A stretch of DNA of 64,000 nt from Treponema sp. (GTDB lineage: Bacteria > Spirochaetota > Spirochaetia > Treponematales > Treponemataceae). A program made the translations under genes and the position numbers. Shown in pieces: positions 23,701 through 30,703 of this stretch. Location of the stretch: contig JAEEYO010000034.1 in assembly GCA_016288205.1 (NCBI GenBank), positions 1 through 64,000 of the forward strand, given 5' to 3'. Within the stretch, counting starts at the first letter, position 1; each line of letters begins with the position of its first letter. The notes under the pieces were generated by a model. The model searched no databases, was not told the DNA's origin, and saw only the letters and a list, made by a program, of their open reading frames with translations.

Positions 23701-24666
23701 CACCGGGACATGGTTATAAACTATGGCAATGCACATCCGTTCCCAGATTCTCTGAACATCAATTATGCAATAGAGACAGAGTGCAATCCTGACGGCACAC
23801 CCAAGAGTTATGGCACTTGGGGAGGTTATTTGAATTGGTATACGGCGGCCAGTGGTATTCATGGCAGCACTTCCATGAGCAATGATATTGTCTACATCGA
23901 CTCAACGAACAAGATGCGCTGGCTTGACTCTGGCTATGGAATCTCGGCGGATACCATTCTTTCCAGGGTAGCGGGTATTGAGGCCTCTGTTTCAAAAATA
24001 AAGACAAGTGGTGCAAATTACAACAGTTATGGACTTCCATATGACAAGAACGCCGTAATCAACAAGGCGAATGTCGGCAAACAAACTAACATGGGAGATT
24101 ATGTTGTCGTCCAAAATTCTAATGATTATATTGAATTCATAGGTGTTTATCAGGCTGGTATGTATGACTTAAAGGAACAGTGCTGGGCATATGTTGTTGA
24201 CGAGAAGCTTAAAAACTATCCAATTGATTTCTCAAAGTACTATACCAAGATTGACCTTTCAAAAACAGAATTGAACCGTGATGTCAACGGAAACAAGATT
24301 GGTTCGGCTCCGGTTGCAAACGCGAGCGTAAACTCCTATGGACTTCCGTATGATCCCAATGCAAAAATCAATACCGCAATGTACAATGTACCGGTGGAGT
24401 TCGGGGAATACTACATGAAGGCGTTGAAGGACGGGGACTATGTTTTTGTTGTAAGGCTGCGCCCGACCATGGAAAACGGAGGATTCCAAGGTGTCTTTGA
24501 TTTAAAGGAGCAGTGCTGGCTTGAAAACTACCCCGATTTGAATAGATTGAGTTGGGAACAGCTTGTGGATGTTGACATTAACATAAAGCAGTTCTACTCA
24601 AGCATAGATCTGACAAAGACAAAACTCAACCGCGACACTAAGGGAAATCCTGTGTGTCCACGATAA
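20770..24666 (+). CDS. Large secreted repeat protein with transglutaminase-like domain
   Basis: 1298 residues; AAGGAGG seven bases upstream sets the start. A signal peptide ends near AFAQK (about residue 39). Next is a domain ending KKINLTKTILMR; related copies close the protein twice (LPYDKNAVI...KIDLSKTELNRD and LPYDPNAKI...SIDLTKTKLNRD), so one module occurs three times. Residues about 160-360 are four repeats of an A/K/Y-rich unit (GYNAGLGGKSASVPKAHSAY), two of which are identical for 104 bp in the DNA. A transglutaminase-like core follows (about 440-590) with an apparent triad: RTGTCQGYTLLY Cys, HGWGVVHING His, FDVTWG Asp. Two thioredoxin-like segments follow, the first without a CXXC. 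It is probably surface or periplasmic. Function unknown. Confidence 0.75.
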   Translation: MCFEEDGLKMQGRVCARGLRRILLSLVVLFAMCIPAFAQKNSGGQMYDRGAVVKSIKNGAKMSGYFVKVDAKKKIAYFYTDKQLTDEAGEYNLGEQFWIDWDEDKMDPLKVDLKAFYKKINLTKTILMRTQDGTHLANVTVVKASRPDKTEAQIQKEKDAARKSGYDAGYVSAGRTLPKAHADYSSEWYAGYDEGAAESKRQAEEKARQAAKQDGYNAGLGGKSASVPKAHSAYASDWKAGYSEGAAEYKRQTEEAARLAAEKAKQAAEAAKQDGYNAGLGGKSASVPKAHSAYASDWKAGYSEGAAERKKLTDAAYKAGYDAGLKGSAKSPTVPSSYTAYSDSYKSGYTKGYNEQLKKKEEERIAKEKERERNLHQETPTASTGSSNSTPSVQQPSTTSAYVPDAQVSENFVFTARKHPTVVSYDKLDAQVQKIKCPTSMSIEEAAKKIIAPAKTEMEKARALFTWIACNVVYDYSFKKDSYTAAGTWKNRTGTCQGYTLLYIQMAKSVGLNAEYISGYAKNASDYKPGMELEKHGWGVVHINGKDVLFDVTWGAVKNLDDISTFKGDYFDCDPWLFAFSHWTDESGKSFISDRLTKDRFIALPYVDIRFTRAGIDGKELYDFFKVNPNAWVPAVYNTLFEISALKINKMPFTNILLSSQTYTFNFSRSSEKNLIVTGYDGTNGNGSRVGMAAILPNTDFVFKTSSTGLATINYGGFIAMQYNTEHTLLQNWSGDYFNKPNQSEVKFTLIDGGKDNNIAKGKPKVLCFFDSKNGSPFDMIIWQDRFTDAGIDVVMVEATGASRDNVKRFLQRAGVLADYVKYAYATDSSNSSLLNRYLTSAGIDASKAKLPMTVYLDSNNKYQFIEYTPTEDIIFHRVDSIATATNTVRPKINYFSRANFRKIMFTSIDSKKRISNEAEGKPKVIIFSHVWCEANFAQSPARDTMESLLDEAYAHPDRFKDVDIVIVNILGAKTKEHRDMVINYGNAHPFPDSLNINYAIETECNPDGTPKSYGTWGGYLNWYTAASGIHGSTSMSNDIVYIDSTNKMRWLDSGYGISADTILSRVAGIEASVSKIKTSGANYNSYGLPYDKNAVINKANVGKQTNMGDYVVVQNSNDYIEFIGVYQAGMYDLKEQCWAYVVDEKLKNYPIDFSKYYTKIDLSKTELNRDVNGNKIGSAPVANASVNSYGLPYDPNAKINTAMYNVPVEFGEYYMKALKDGDYVFVVRLRPTMENGGFQGVFDLKEQCWLENYPDLNRLSWEQLVDVDINIKQFYSSIDLTKTKLNRDTKGNPVCPR
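21397..21680. repeat. Two exact 104-bp direct repeats inside the large gene
   Basis: Bases 21397-21500 and 21577-21680 are identical and lie exactly 180 bases apart, in frame. Loss or gain of one unit by recombination would change the protein by 60 residues without a frameshift. Confidence 0.85.
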
Positions 24667-24671
24667 GACAT

Positions 24672-24713
24672 GAGGCATCCATCCAAGCATGGGTGCCGTT
24701 TTTTTTTTTTTTG
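24672..24713 (+). terminator. Terminator of the large secreted-protein gene
   Basis: GGCATCCAT pairs with ATGGGTGCC, followed by a run of about 14 T. It ends directly at the first copy of the 17-bp operator. Confidence 0.85.
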
Positions 24714-24799
24714 AGATATTTCCCCAAAAGGATGGTTTCTAACTAAGTTTTGGGGAATTATCTCGAAGTATTGACAGATATTTCCCCAAAAGTTATAAT
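24714..24799 (+). promoter_or_regulatory. Consensus promoter with three copies of a 17-bp operator
   Basis: The promoter is perfect: TTGACA (24771-24776), 17 bases, TATAAT (24794-24799). The spacer is filled by AGATATTTCCCCAAAAG (24776-24792). The same 17 bases occur at 24714-24730, and an inverted copy with two mismatches is at 24747-24763. A repressor binding all three would close the promoter. No regulator gene is adjacent. Confidence 0.75.
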
Positions 24800-24821
24800 A
24801 AAGTGTGTAGGGGGCTTGGGC

Positions 24822-26252
24822 ATGATTGGAAGAAAGGAAGAGATTCAAATACTGTCCGACTGTCTGAACAGTGGAAAAGCGGAATTTGTGGCGTTGTTCG
24901 GACGGAGACGAGTCGGTAAGACCTATCTTGTAAAAGAATTTTTCAATGACACTTTTTCCTTTTATTCGACAGGGGTTCAAAACGTTAATTTGCGTCAGCA
25001 GCTGAGAGTGTTCAATGAGTCGCTGATAAGATATGGTGACAAGACAAAGACAATTCCTAAGGATTGGTTCGAGGCATTCTCACGGCTGAAAAATCTGCTT
25101 GAGTCTGACGGTGTGCAAAAAAATTGTGGCTCTGGAAAAAGAGTTGTGTTTTTGGATGAGCTTCCGTGGATGGCAGGCGCGAAATCAGATTTTAAAAGTG
25201 CCCTGGATTATTTCTGGAACAGCTGGGCTTCCTCGCAAAAGGACTTGCTCCTGATTATCTGCGGATCGGCGACCTCGTGGATAATCAACAACATTGTGAA
25301 GGACACCGGAGGATTCTATAACCGTCTGACGAGACAGATACATCTCATGCCGTTCAACTTGGAGGAGTGCGAGCAGCTGCTTGTTTCAAATGGAATGCAG
25401 ATGACCCGGAAACAGGTTGTCGAAGCTTATATGATTTTCGGCGGCATTCCGTATTACCTGAATTACCTGAAACCGAGATACAGTCTGGCACAGAATGTTG
25501 ACATGCTTTTTTTCGGGGAAAACGGACCTTTGCGGTATGAGTTCACGCAGTTGTTCAAGTCTCTTTTCAAAAATGCCGAGTCCTACATCAATATAATCCG
25601 TCTGCTTGGCAAAAAAAGGTGCGGGCTCACACGGTCCCAGATGCTTGAAAGCAAGAAGACAGTCACAGGCAAGGAACTCACAAAATGTCTTGATGATTTG
25701 GAGCAGTGCGGCTTCATACGGCGGTACAGCGATTTTTCAAAGAAAACAAACGGAGGGTATTTTCAGCTGGTTGATTCGCTCTGCCTTTTTCATCTGACTT
25801 TTTTGGAACGCAAGGAAATCGGTTCGTGGCTTGACTTTATGGGAACCCCGGCTTATTATGCATGGGCGGGGCTCGCGTTTGAAAGGGTCTGTTTTCAGCA
25901 TATCAGGCAGATAAAACAGGCGCTGGGAATTTCCGGTGTGTCAAGCAGGGAGACGACATGGACGAGCAGAAAATCTGATCCCGGAGCGCAGGTTGATTTG
26001 CTAATTGACAGGAAGGATGACGTAATCAATCTGTGCGAGATAAAATATTCGCAGGATGAATTTTCAATCGATGCCAATTATGAGAAAAATCTTTCCAATA
26101 AAATAGAAACCTTTAGAAACGAAACGAAGACTAAAAAATCAGTGTGGCTTACCATGCTGACATTCTCAGGCCTTAAGAAGAACAGCTACAGTGGCATCGT
26201 AATGGCAGAGCTGACCGGGGACGATTTGTTCTATGGGGATCACAGACCATGA
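24822..26252 (+). CDS. Archaeal-type AAA ATPase with DUF234 nuclease-like domain
   Basis: 476 residues from ATG 24822, preceded by AGGGGG. The P-loop is GRRRVGKT (residues 27-34), Walker B is RVVFLDELPWM, and the sensor region is IICGSATSWI. A winged-helix part follows (TRSQMLESKKTVTGKELTK, then LEQCGFIRRY). The C-terminal DUF234 domain has SDPGAQVDLLIDRKDDVINL and CEIKYS, giving the D..E-x-K core of PD-(D/E)XK nucleases. This family is widespread in archaea and gut bacteria and thought to be selfish or stress-related; the function is not known. It is under a consensus promoter with three operator copies, so it is probably tightly repressed. Confidence 0.85.
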   Translation: MIGRKEEIQILSDCLNSGKAEFVALFGRRRVGKTYLVKEFFNDTFSFYSTGVQNVNLRQQLRVFNESLIRYGDKTKTIPKDWFEAFSRLKNLLESDGVQKNCGSGKRVVFLDELPWMAGAKSDFKSALDYFWNSWASSQKDLLLIICGSATSWIINNIVKDTGGFYNRLTRQIHLMPFNLEECEQLLVSNGMQMTRKQVVEAYMIFGGIPYYLNYLKPRYSLAQNVDMLFFGENGPLRYEFTQLFKSLFKNAESYINIIRLLGKKRCGLTRSQMLESKKTVTGKELTKCLDDLEQCGFIRRYSDFSKKTNGGYFQLVDSLCLFHLTFLERKEIGSWLDFMGTPAYYAWAGLAFERVCFQHIRQIKQALGISGVSSRETTWTSRKSDPGAQVDLLIDRKDDVINLCEIKYSQDEFSIDANYEKNLSNKIETFRNETKTKKSVWLTMLTFSGLKKNSYSGIVMAELTGDDLFYGDHRP

Positions 26253-26256
26253 TTTT

Positions 26257-27270
26257 TTATTTCACTTCCAAAAATCCGTCGCGCCAGTGCCAGCAGGGTT
26301 TCGCGAGTGCGTTGCTGAAGGGCTGGGTGCGGTTGAAGTCCGGGAGCCAGGAAGTGTCGTCGCTGAGTTCCTGATAGAAAAGATAGTCGAAGTCGTAGGC
26401 CTCAATCAGGTCGCGGATGTCGTTGTCCTCGGTTTCGCTCACAAGTCGGTTCTCGAATGCGGCGAGGGATTTTTGTCTTTTGGCGGAAGATTGGGAATCC
26501 TCTTTGAAGGGGACGGGCGTGTACTGGCTCATCAGTGAAATGTAGGATTTTCCGTCGGCATTTTCCTTAAGCCATGAAAGCACATCGGCGGTGTCCTCAA
26601 GTCTTCCGGGCATGAAGAGATGACGCACAATTACGCCGGAGAGCATTTTTTCCTTTGTCTCTCCGTTTTTTCTAATCTCCACAATTTTCATGGGTGAGTT
26701 CTGAATCATCCACCGGACGGCACTGGAGGCCACATCGGGATAGTCCCTTGCGCCGAAGAGTCTTTCGCTCATGTCCGGGTTCAGGCTTTTCAAATCTGGG
26801 AGCCACAAATCAACGAGCCCCCGTAGTCTCTCAAGCATCTCCACGGATTCGTATGCCGAGCTGTTCCATGCGACCGGGATGGAAAGACCCTTGTTTTTTG
26901 CCTCGCCAAGGAATTCTGCGATCATGGGGATGTGGTGGCTTCCCGTCACAAGATTGATGTTCTCCGCGCCGAGTTCCTGCAGCCTGAGACAGATTTTTAC
27001 GAAGCTCTCACGGTCCACACTGGCTCCCATTCCCTGCTGGCTTATCTGGTAGTTCTGGCAGAAGGAGCATCTGAGCGTGCATCCGGTGAAAAAGATTGTG
27101 CCGCTTCCGTTGAAGACTGTGACAGGAGGTTCCTCCCCGAAGTGCAATCCCGCGGCAGCAATTTTAAGTGCCACTGTCTCTCCGCAGAATCCGTGTTTGG
27201 AGCCGCATCGGTTTACGCCGCATTTTCTCGGACACTGCAAGCAGCTTTCGTAAAGGTCGGTCGCCCTCAT
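26257..27270 (-). CDS. Radical SAM protein (PflA-like, AmmeMemoRadiSam relatives)
   Basis: About 337 residues. The radical SAM cluster motif is GCTLRCSFCQN, with the three cysteines at about residues 64, 68 and 71. An N-terminal Cys-rich segment (CLQCPRKCGVNRCG) may hold a second metal site, as in pyruvate-formate-lyase-activating-enzyme-like proteins of this type. The substrate is unknown. The previous gene ends with TGA overlapping this ATG by one base (a GTG three bases earlier is also possible), so translation is coupled. It is the last gene of a three-gene minus-strand operon and stops four bases from the convergent ATPase gene. Confidence 0.85.
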   Translation of the reverse strand: MRATDLYESCLQCPRKCGVNRCGSKHGFCGETVALKIAAAGLHFGEEPPVTVFNGSGTIFFTGCTLRCSFCQNYQISQQGMGASVDRESFVKICLRLQELGAENINLVTGSHHIPMIAEFLGEAKNKGLSIPVAWNSSAYESVEMLERLRGLVDLWLPDLKSLNPDMSERLFGARDYPDVASSAVRWMIQNSPMKIVEIRKNGETKEKMLSGVIVRHLFMPGRLEDTADVLSWLKENADGKSYISLMSQYTPVPFKEDSQSSAKRQKSLAAFENRLVSETEDNDIRDLIEAYDFDYLFYQELSDDTSWLPDFNRTQPFSNALAKPCWHWRDGFLEVK

Positions 27271-27674
27271 CACAGTGCGCCTTTGTCAACGAAAATTGCC
27301 ATCATTGAGTTGAGTGTGTCTATGGGAAGATCCTCGGCCTCGTAGTTCGTGAGCGCGCAGAGTTCCTTCCAGTCTGATTTTGAGAGACATTCGGTAAATT
27401 CCACCGAGCCTTCCAGAAGGGACTGCATGGCGGCAAGTCTGTCCACGTTTTCCCTCGTGGGTTCGTCGGCAGGATTCGCGGACGGCCTTATGTATGTGTT
27501 TGTCCAGTATTCGGCGAAAGATTCCGCGAGCGACGGAAGTGCCGGATTTGTTCTTTCCAAAAGTGATTTAATCTGCTCTGCAACCTCAAGTCCGTCGTAG
27601 GAGCTCCCTTTTTCCGCCCTGCAATGCTTTCTGATTTTTTCCACGTCGGAGTAGAGTTTCTGTATGGAATCCAT
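27270..27674 (-). CDS. Hypothetical helical protein
   Basis: 134 residues, acidic, predicted to be mostly helical, with no signal peptide or membrane segment. GGAGGA precedes the ATG. I do not recognise a family. It is coupled to the radical SAM gene downstream and lies 16 bases after the upstream gene of the same operon, so the three products may act together. Confidence 0.7.
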   Translation of the reverse strand: MDSIQKLYSDVEKIRKHCRAEKGSSYDGLEVAEQIKSLLERTNPALPSLAESFAEYWTNTYIRPSANPADEPTRENVDRLAAMQSLLEGSVEFTECLSKSDWKELCALTNYEAEDLPIDTLNSMMAIFVDKGAL

Positions 27675-27690
27675 TTTGTCCTCCGCCCGA

Positions 27691-28188
27691 TTAAAATTTT
27701 ACGATGCTCTTGTCCTGGAGCAGATTCGTGTCGCGGCTGAAAAATGCGTAGTGCTGGTGCTTTTGTCTCAGCTCGGAGATGAATTCCTCCGGGTCGCTTT
27801 CCCCAGGGACTGCGAATCCCACGATGGAGGCACAGTCTTTCAGGCGACGCGCGCAATGTTTCATGCTTGCCGTAAGAGCGGATTTTTCCTCAGCCGACGA
27901 GGGATTTTTGTCCGCCACCGGTACAATCATCACATAGCGGTCCTGCTCCTCAAGCTGTTTAAGGAAGTCGCGGAATGATGCGAGGAATTCCTCGTTGTAG
28001 CTCTGGTCGTCAAGTCCCACGGTGGTCCAGTTGACGCTCAGTGCAAAAGGCCCCTTTCCCTCGGGCAGGGAGCTTTGTCCGCCAAGGATTTTTTCCGCAG
28101 CAATCATCTCGGAGGAAAGAGCACATTCTTCTCCGCCAAGGGTATAAAGTTTGTTTTCAGATGTCGTGAATCTCGCTTCAAGTTTCAT
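27691..28188 (-). CDS. Hypothetical protein
   Basis: 165 residues from ATG 28188. An open frame extends to 28464, but that part translates heptamer repeats and lacks a ribosome site. TATAAT at 28196-28201 ends seven bases before the ATG (with TTTCCA 17 bases further), so the mRNA should be leaderless. The protein is soluble; a segment such as FALSVNWTTVGLDDQSYNEE followed by RYVMIVPVADKNP and a C-terminal IVGFAVPGESDPEEF suggests an alpha/beta fold, perhaps a cellulase-like TIM-barrel fragment, but no family is certain. It is first in the operon with the radical SAM gene. Confidence 0.7.
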   Translation of the reverse strand: MKLEARFTTSENKLYTLGGEECALSSEMIAAEKILGGQSSLPEGKGPFALSVNWTTVGLDDQSYNEEFLASFRDFLKQLEEQDRYVMIVPVADKNPSSAEEKSALTASMKHCARRLKDCASIVGFAVPGESDPEEFISELRQKHQHYAFFSRDTNLLQDKSIVKF

Positions 28189-28216
28189 GACGCAAATTAT
28201 ATCAGATTTTTTAGAG

Positions 28217-28279
28217 AGTGGAAAGAGGAAAGTGGAGAGTGGAGAGATGAAAGTGGAAAGTGGAGAGTGGAAAGATGAG
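28217..28279 (+). repeat. Heptamer tandem repeats (9 units)
   Basis: Nine 7-base units with consensus AGTGGAR (AGTGGAA, AGAGGAA, AGTGGAG, AGTGGAG, AGATGAA and so on), purine-rich on the plus strand. They lie just upstream of the -10 region of the minus-strand operon. Confidence 0.75.
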
Positions 28280-28344
28280 TGTGAAGCGTTGCAAGGGAAA
28301 TACCTGGATGTTATTGAGGAAAGGTCGTAACGGAGGCGGGGTTC

Positions 28345-28539
28345 GTGACAAAGCGTATTGCCGCCGGTGACTATACTAAAAAACTTTCCATTATAACGAA
28401 CGACGAGATGAGAAATCTTGCGGACACCTTCAATGACATGACCGAGTCCCTTGCCGAAAACCACGGAATCATCAACAAATATATAGGGGATGCAATCATG
28501 GCGGTGTGCGGGGCATTTTCGCCGTCATCTATAAATTAA
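28345..28539 (+). pseudogene. Remnant of a HAMP-adenylate cyclase gene
   Basis: A 64-codon frame encodes a HAMP-like stretch (RIAAGDYTKKLSIITNDEMR, LADTFNDMTESLAE) joined directly to NKYIGDAIMAVCGAF, the class III cyclase core that reads KYIGDAIMAVWGAP in the intact gene at 39735. The roughly 60-70 residues that should separate the HAMP domain from this motif are missing, as are the N-terminus and the rest of the catalytic domain, so this is a deleted gene. A plain in-frame deletion explains the fusion. It is unlikely to be functional. Confidence 0.75.
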
Positions 28540-28603
28540 ATAAACCTCGACCCCCAATCTGCCGATAAAAGAGTGGATAAATTTAGACTTTGGGAGCAGA
28601 CAA

Positions 28604-30388
28604 GTGTCCTCTTCACATAGAACGGCGTTAAGTCTTTTGTTGACAATTTTACTTTTCTCAGGCATCTGCGCGGCGGCCTTTTTCGGCGGGTTCCGTTACA
28701 TTGAGATGCATTATTATGAGCCTAGGGTAGTGGAAAACATTACCCGCACCCTTGATTCCATTGGAAGCGAGTACGACGAATATACCGACGACCTCATTTT
28801 CAGCCTTGCCACGTACACTCTTTCCGACGAGGCTAAGTCCTTCATTGAAAGGGACATAACCGAAAGCGACATTGACGAAAGGGAGGAGCTGACCGGAAAG
28901 CTCATGGAGAAAAATCCCTCGCTGGACGGAATACGCCTGATTGAAAGCGACGGAAAGCACATCCACTACAGCACTTTCCCCTCGGACATCCTCTCAAAAT
29001 CAGACGAGCTCATTTCCTACCGCAACTATGACGAGATTGACGAGCTTCCGTTTGAATTCCTCGCTTCCACCGACAACGGACTTTACCCCGCGAACGAGCA
29101 GGAGATTGCCACACGCTCTTCCATATACTGTGACTCAATCCGCGAGAGAATAATCTTCTCCATGCCGTATTTCGACCGCTCCACGGCTTACCGGGGCACG
29201 ATGATTTTCTATACCTCCACCGACGATTTCCTCCGCCGCATCATCTCAAAGAACGTGGTGCAGCTCAACACACGCTCCAAGCTGATTTCAAACATGGACG
29301 AGGAAAAGAACACTCAGTCCGCAGCCAACACAGGTTTCGCATTCGGGCTCCCGAACGTGGGCAGGGACAAGCTTTCGGGCGAGATTCAGAAAAGATGGAA
29401 CGATAAACTTTACGGAACCGAGCAGCTGGTTCAGACAGATTCCGGAGAGATACTGATTTTGGTAAGCGGCACAATATCGCGATATGCGAAGATGGGCTGG
29501 ATTTGCAACGAGTCCGAGTTCACTTTCTCCGAGATGGAAAAAATCCTCCTGCTCCTGTGTCTTTTCCTGACAATCTTCCTTATTATATTCATGCTTTTCA
29601 ATCTGAAGCACGATGACTCCGTGATTATCCGCGAGAGAATCCACAAATTTGAGACCGTGCTTTTCCGCGAGTATCTTGAGAGACGCGACACGGAGGATTG
29701 GAAGTCTCTTGAGAAAAAGGTGCAGAAGAGAAAGCAGGACGTGAACGCCGAGATTATAAGGAGCCTTGGACGCACCGGACGAAAGCACAGCCGCGAGATT
29801 TCCGATGCCCTTGACACAAGCTGGAACGAATTCCTTCATATTATAAGCGGAAATTACAAGCAGTCTCTTGAGCAGCTGAACAATCCCCAGGTTCATGTGC
29901 AGCAGTCCGCGTCATTGCAGCCGGTCGTGGTTCAGAATCAGATTCAAAATGTTCCGGATGATGTTGAGGAACTTGAGGAGATTTCGGATGCGGAGCCGGT
30001 GGAGGAGCTTGAGGAAGTTTCAGATGCGGAACCGGTTGAAGAACTTGAGGAAATTGGGGATGCAGAGCCGGTGGAGGAGCTTGAGGAAGTTTCAGACGCA
30101 GAGCCGGTTGAAGAATTGGCGGAAGATCTGGATGAGAATCTGGATGAAGCAGGGACACAATCTGCCGGAGAGAATGTCAGGGAAAATGAACCAGTCCTTA
30201 AATTTTCTGACATAGAGGAAAAGCCCCCTGTGACTTTGGAAAAGAGAGGCCCTTCCAGCAGCTTTATGAAAATGCTTGAGGAGGAGGAATTCGGTACCCC
30301 CTCGTTCTCAGATCTGGACGACGACGACTCATCCTTTTGGGACGAGAATAGTTCTAAGGTCGGACAGGGAAACACCGATAATCAGTGA
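28604..30388 (+). CDS. Membrane protein with extracytoplasmic sensor-like domain and acidic repeats
   Basis: 594 residues, GTG start with GGGAG upstream. One transmembrane helix lies at about residues 8-30, a large extracytoplasmic domain at about 35-305 with Cache-like beta patterns (IRLIESDGKHIHYSTF, GTMIFYTSTDDFL), and a second helix at about 311-333. The cytoplasmic part begins with charged coiled-coil-like helices and then has four copies of an 11-12-residue unit, AEPVEELEEVSD (about residues 453-506), and an acidic Ser-rich tail. No kinase, cyclase or methyl-accepting domain follows. A scaffold or signal-relay role is possible. I recognise no named family. Confidence 0.75.
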   Translation: MSSSHRTALSLLLTILLFSGICAAAFFGGFRYIEMHYYEPRVVENITRTLDSIGSEYDEYTDDLIFSLATYTLSDEAKSFIERDITESDIDEREELTGKLMEKNPSLDGIRLIESDGKHIHYSTFPSDILSKSDELISYRNYDEIDELPFEFLASTDNGLYPANEQEIATRSSIYCDSIRERIIFSMPYFDRSTAYRGTMIFYTSTDDFLRRIISKNVVQLNTRSKLISNMDEEKNTQSAANTGFAFGLPNVGRDKLSGEIQKRWNDKLYGTEQLVQTDSGEILILVSGTISRYAKMGWICNESEFTFSEMEKILLLLCLFLTIFLIIFMLFNLKHDDSVIIRERIHKFETVLFREYLERRDTEDWKSLEKKVQKRKQDVNAEIIRSLGRTGRKHSREISDALDTSWNEFLHIISGNYKQSLEQLNNPQVHVQQSASLQPVVVQNQIQNVPDDVEELEEISDAEPVEELEEVSDAEPVEELEEIGDAEPVEELEEVSDAEPVEELAEDLDENLDEAGTQSAGENVRENEPVLKFSDIEEKPPVTLEKRGPSSSFMKMLEEEEFGTPSFSDLDDDDSSFWDENSSKVGQGNTDNQ

Positions 30389-30410
30389 GAGGAGCCAGTT
30401 TAATCATAAG

Positions 30411-30662
30411 ATGCAAGATTTGTCCAATCCGCCGGAAGTGAATTTTCCTCATAATCAGGCCGCCGCTCATGGCCTAATGGGAAAGTCGCTTTGCATTTTG
30501 GAGAGACTTGCCGAGCAGGAAGACATGAAAAAGAAGAATTCAAAAAACAAATCGACAATCGTACTCAGAGACGGAGTGTACACAATCAGGCAGAATCTGG
30601 AGACTTCGGACGTAAAGCAGGATCCTACCCTGAAAGAGCTCGTGGAAGCCGTGATCAGATAG
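30411..30662 (+). CDS. Small conserved-looking hypothetical protein
   Basis: 83 residues if started at ATG 30411; the start is uncertain because the nearest GAGGAG lies 16 bases upstream, and a later Met (MGKSLCILERLAEQED) could be used. It lies 22 bases after the membrane-protein gene on the same strand and 41 before proS. The C-terminal half (STIVLRDGVYTIRQNLET) looks folded. No family recognised. Confidence 0.5.
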   Translation: MQDLSNPPEVNFPHNQAAAHGLMGKSLCILERLAEQEDMKKKNSKNKSTIVLRDGVYTIRQNLETSDVKQDPTLKELVEAVIR

Positions 30663-30666
30663 CCAC

Positions 30667-30695
30667 TTGCCTATAATCATTCTTTTCTATATAAT
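30667..30695 (+). promoter_or_regulatory. proS promoter, nearly leaderless
   Basis: TTGCCT (30667-30672), 17 bases, TATAAT (30690-30695). The ATG of proS follows eight bases after the -10 box with no ribosome site between. Confidence 0.7.
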
Positions 30696-30703
30696 AGTGA
30701 ACC

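Larger units (their letters stand above)
28189..28603. other. Intergenic region: heptamer repeats and cyclase remnant
   Basis: This 415-base gap holds the leaderless promoter of the minus-strand operon, nine heptamers (28217-28279), and a broken HAMP-cyclase piece (28345-28539). No intact gene is seen. Confidence 0.7.

Noticed and set aside
28217-28279. Repeats as a CRISPR array.
   Set aside because: Units are 7 bases, contiguous and without spacers; no cas genes are nearby.
28189-28464. N-terminal extension of the 165-residue protein.
   Set aside because: It translates the heptamer tract and part of the cyclase remnant; a promoter lies inside it just before ATG 28188.
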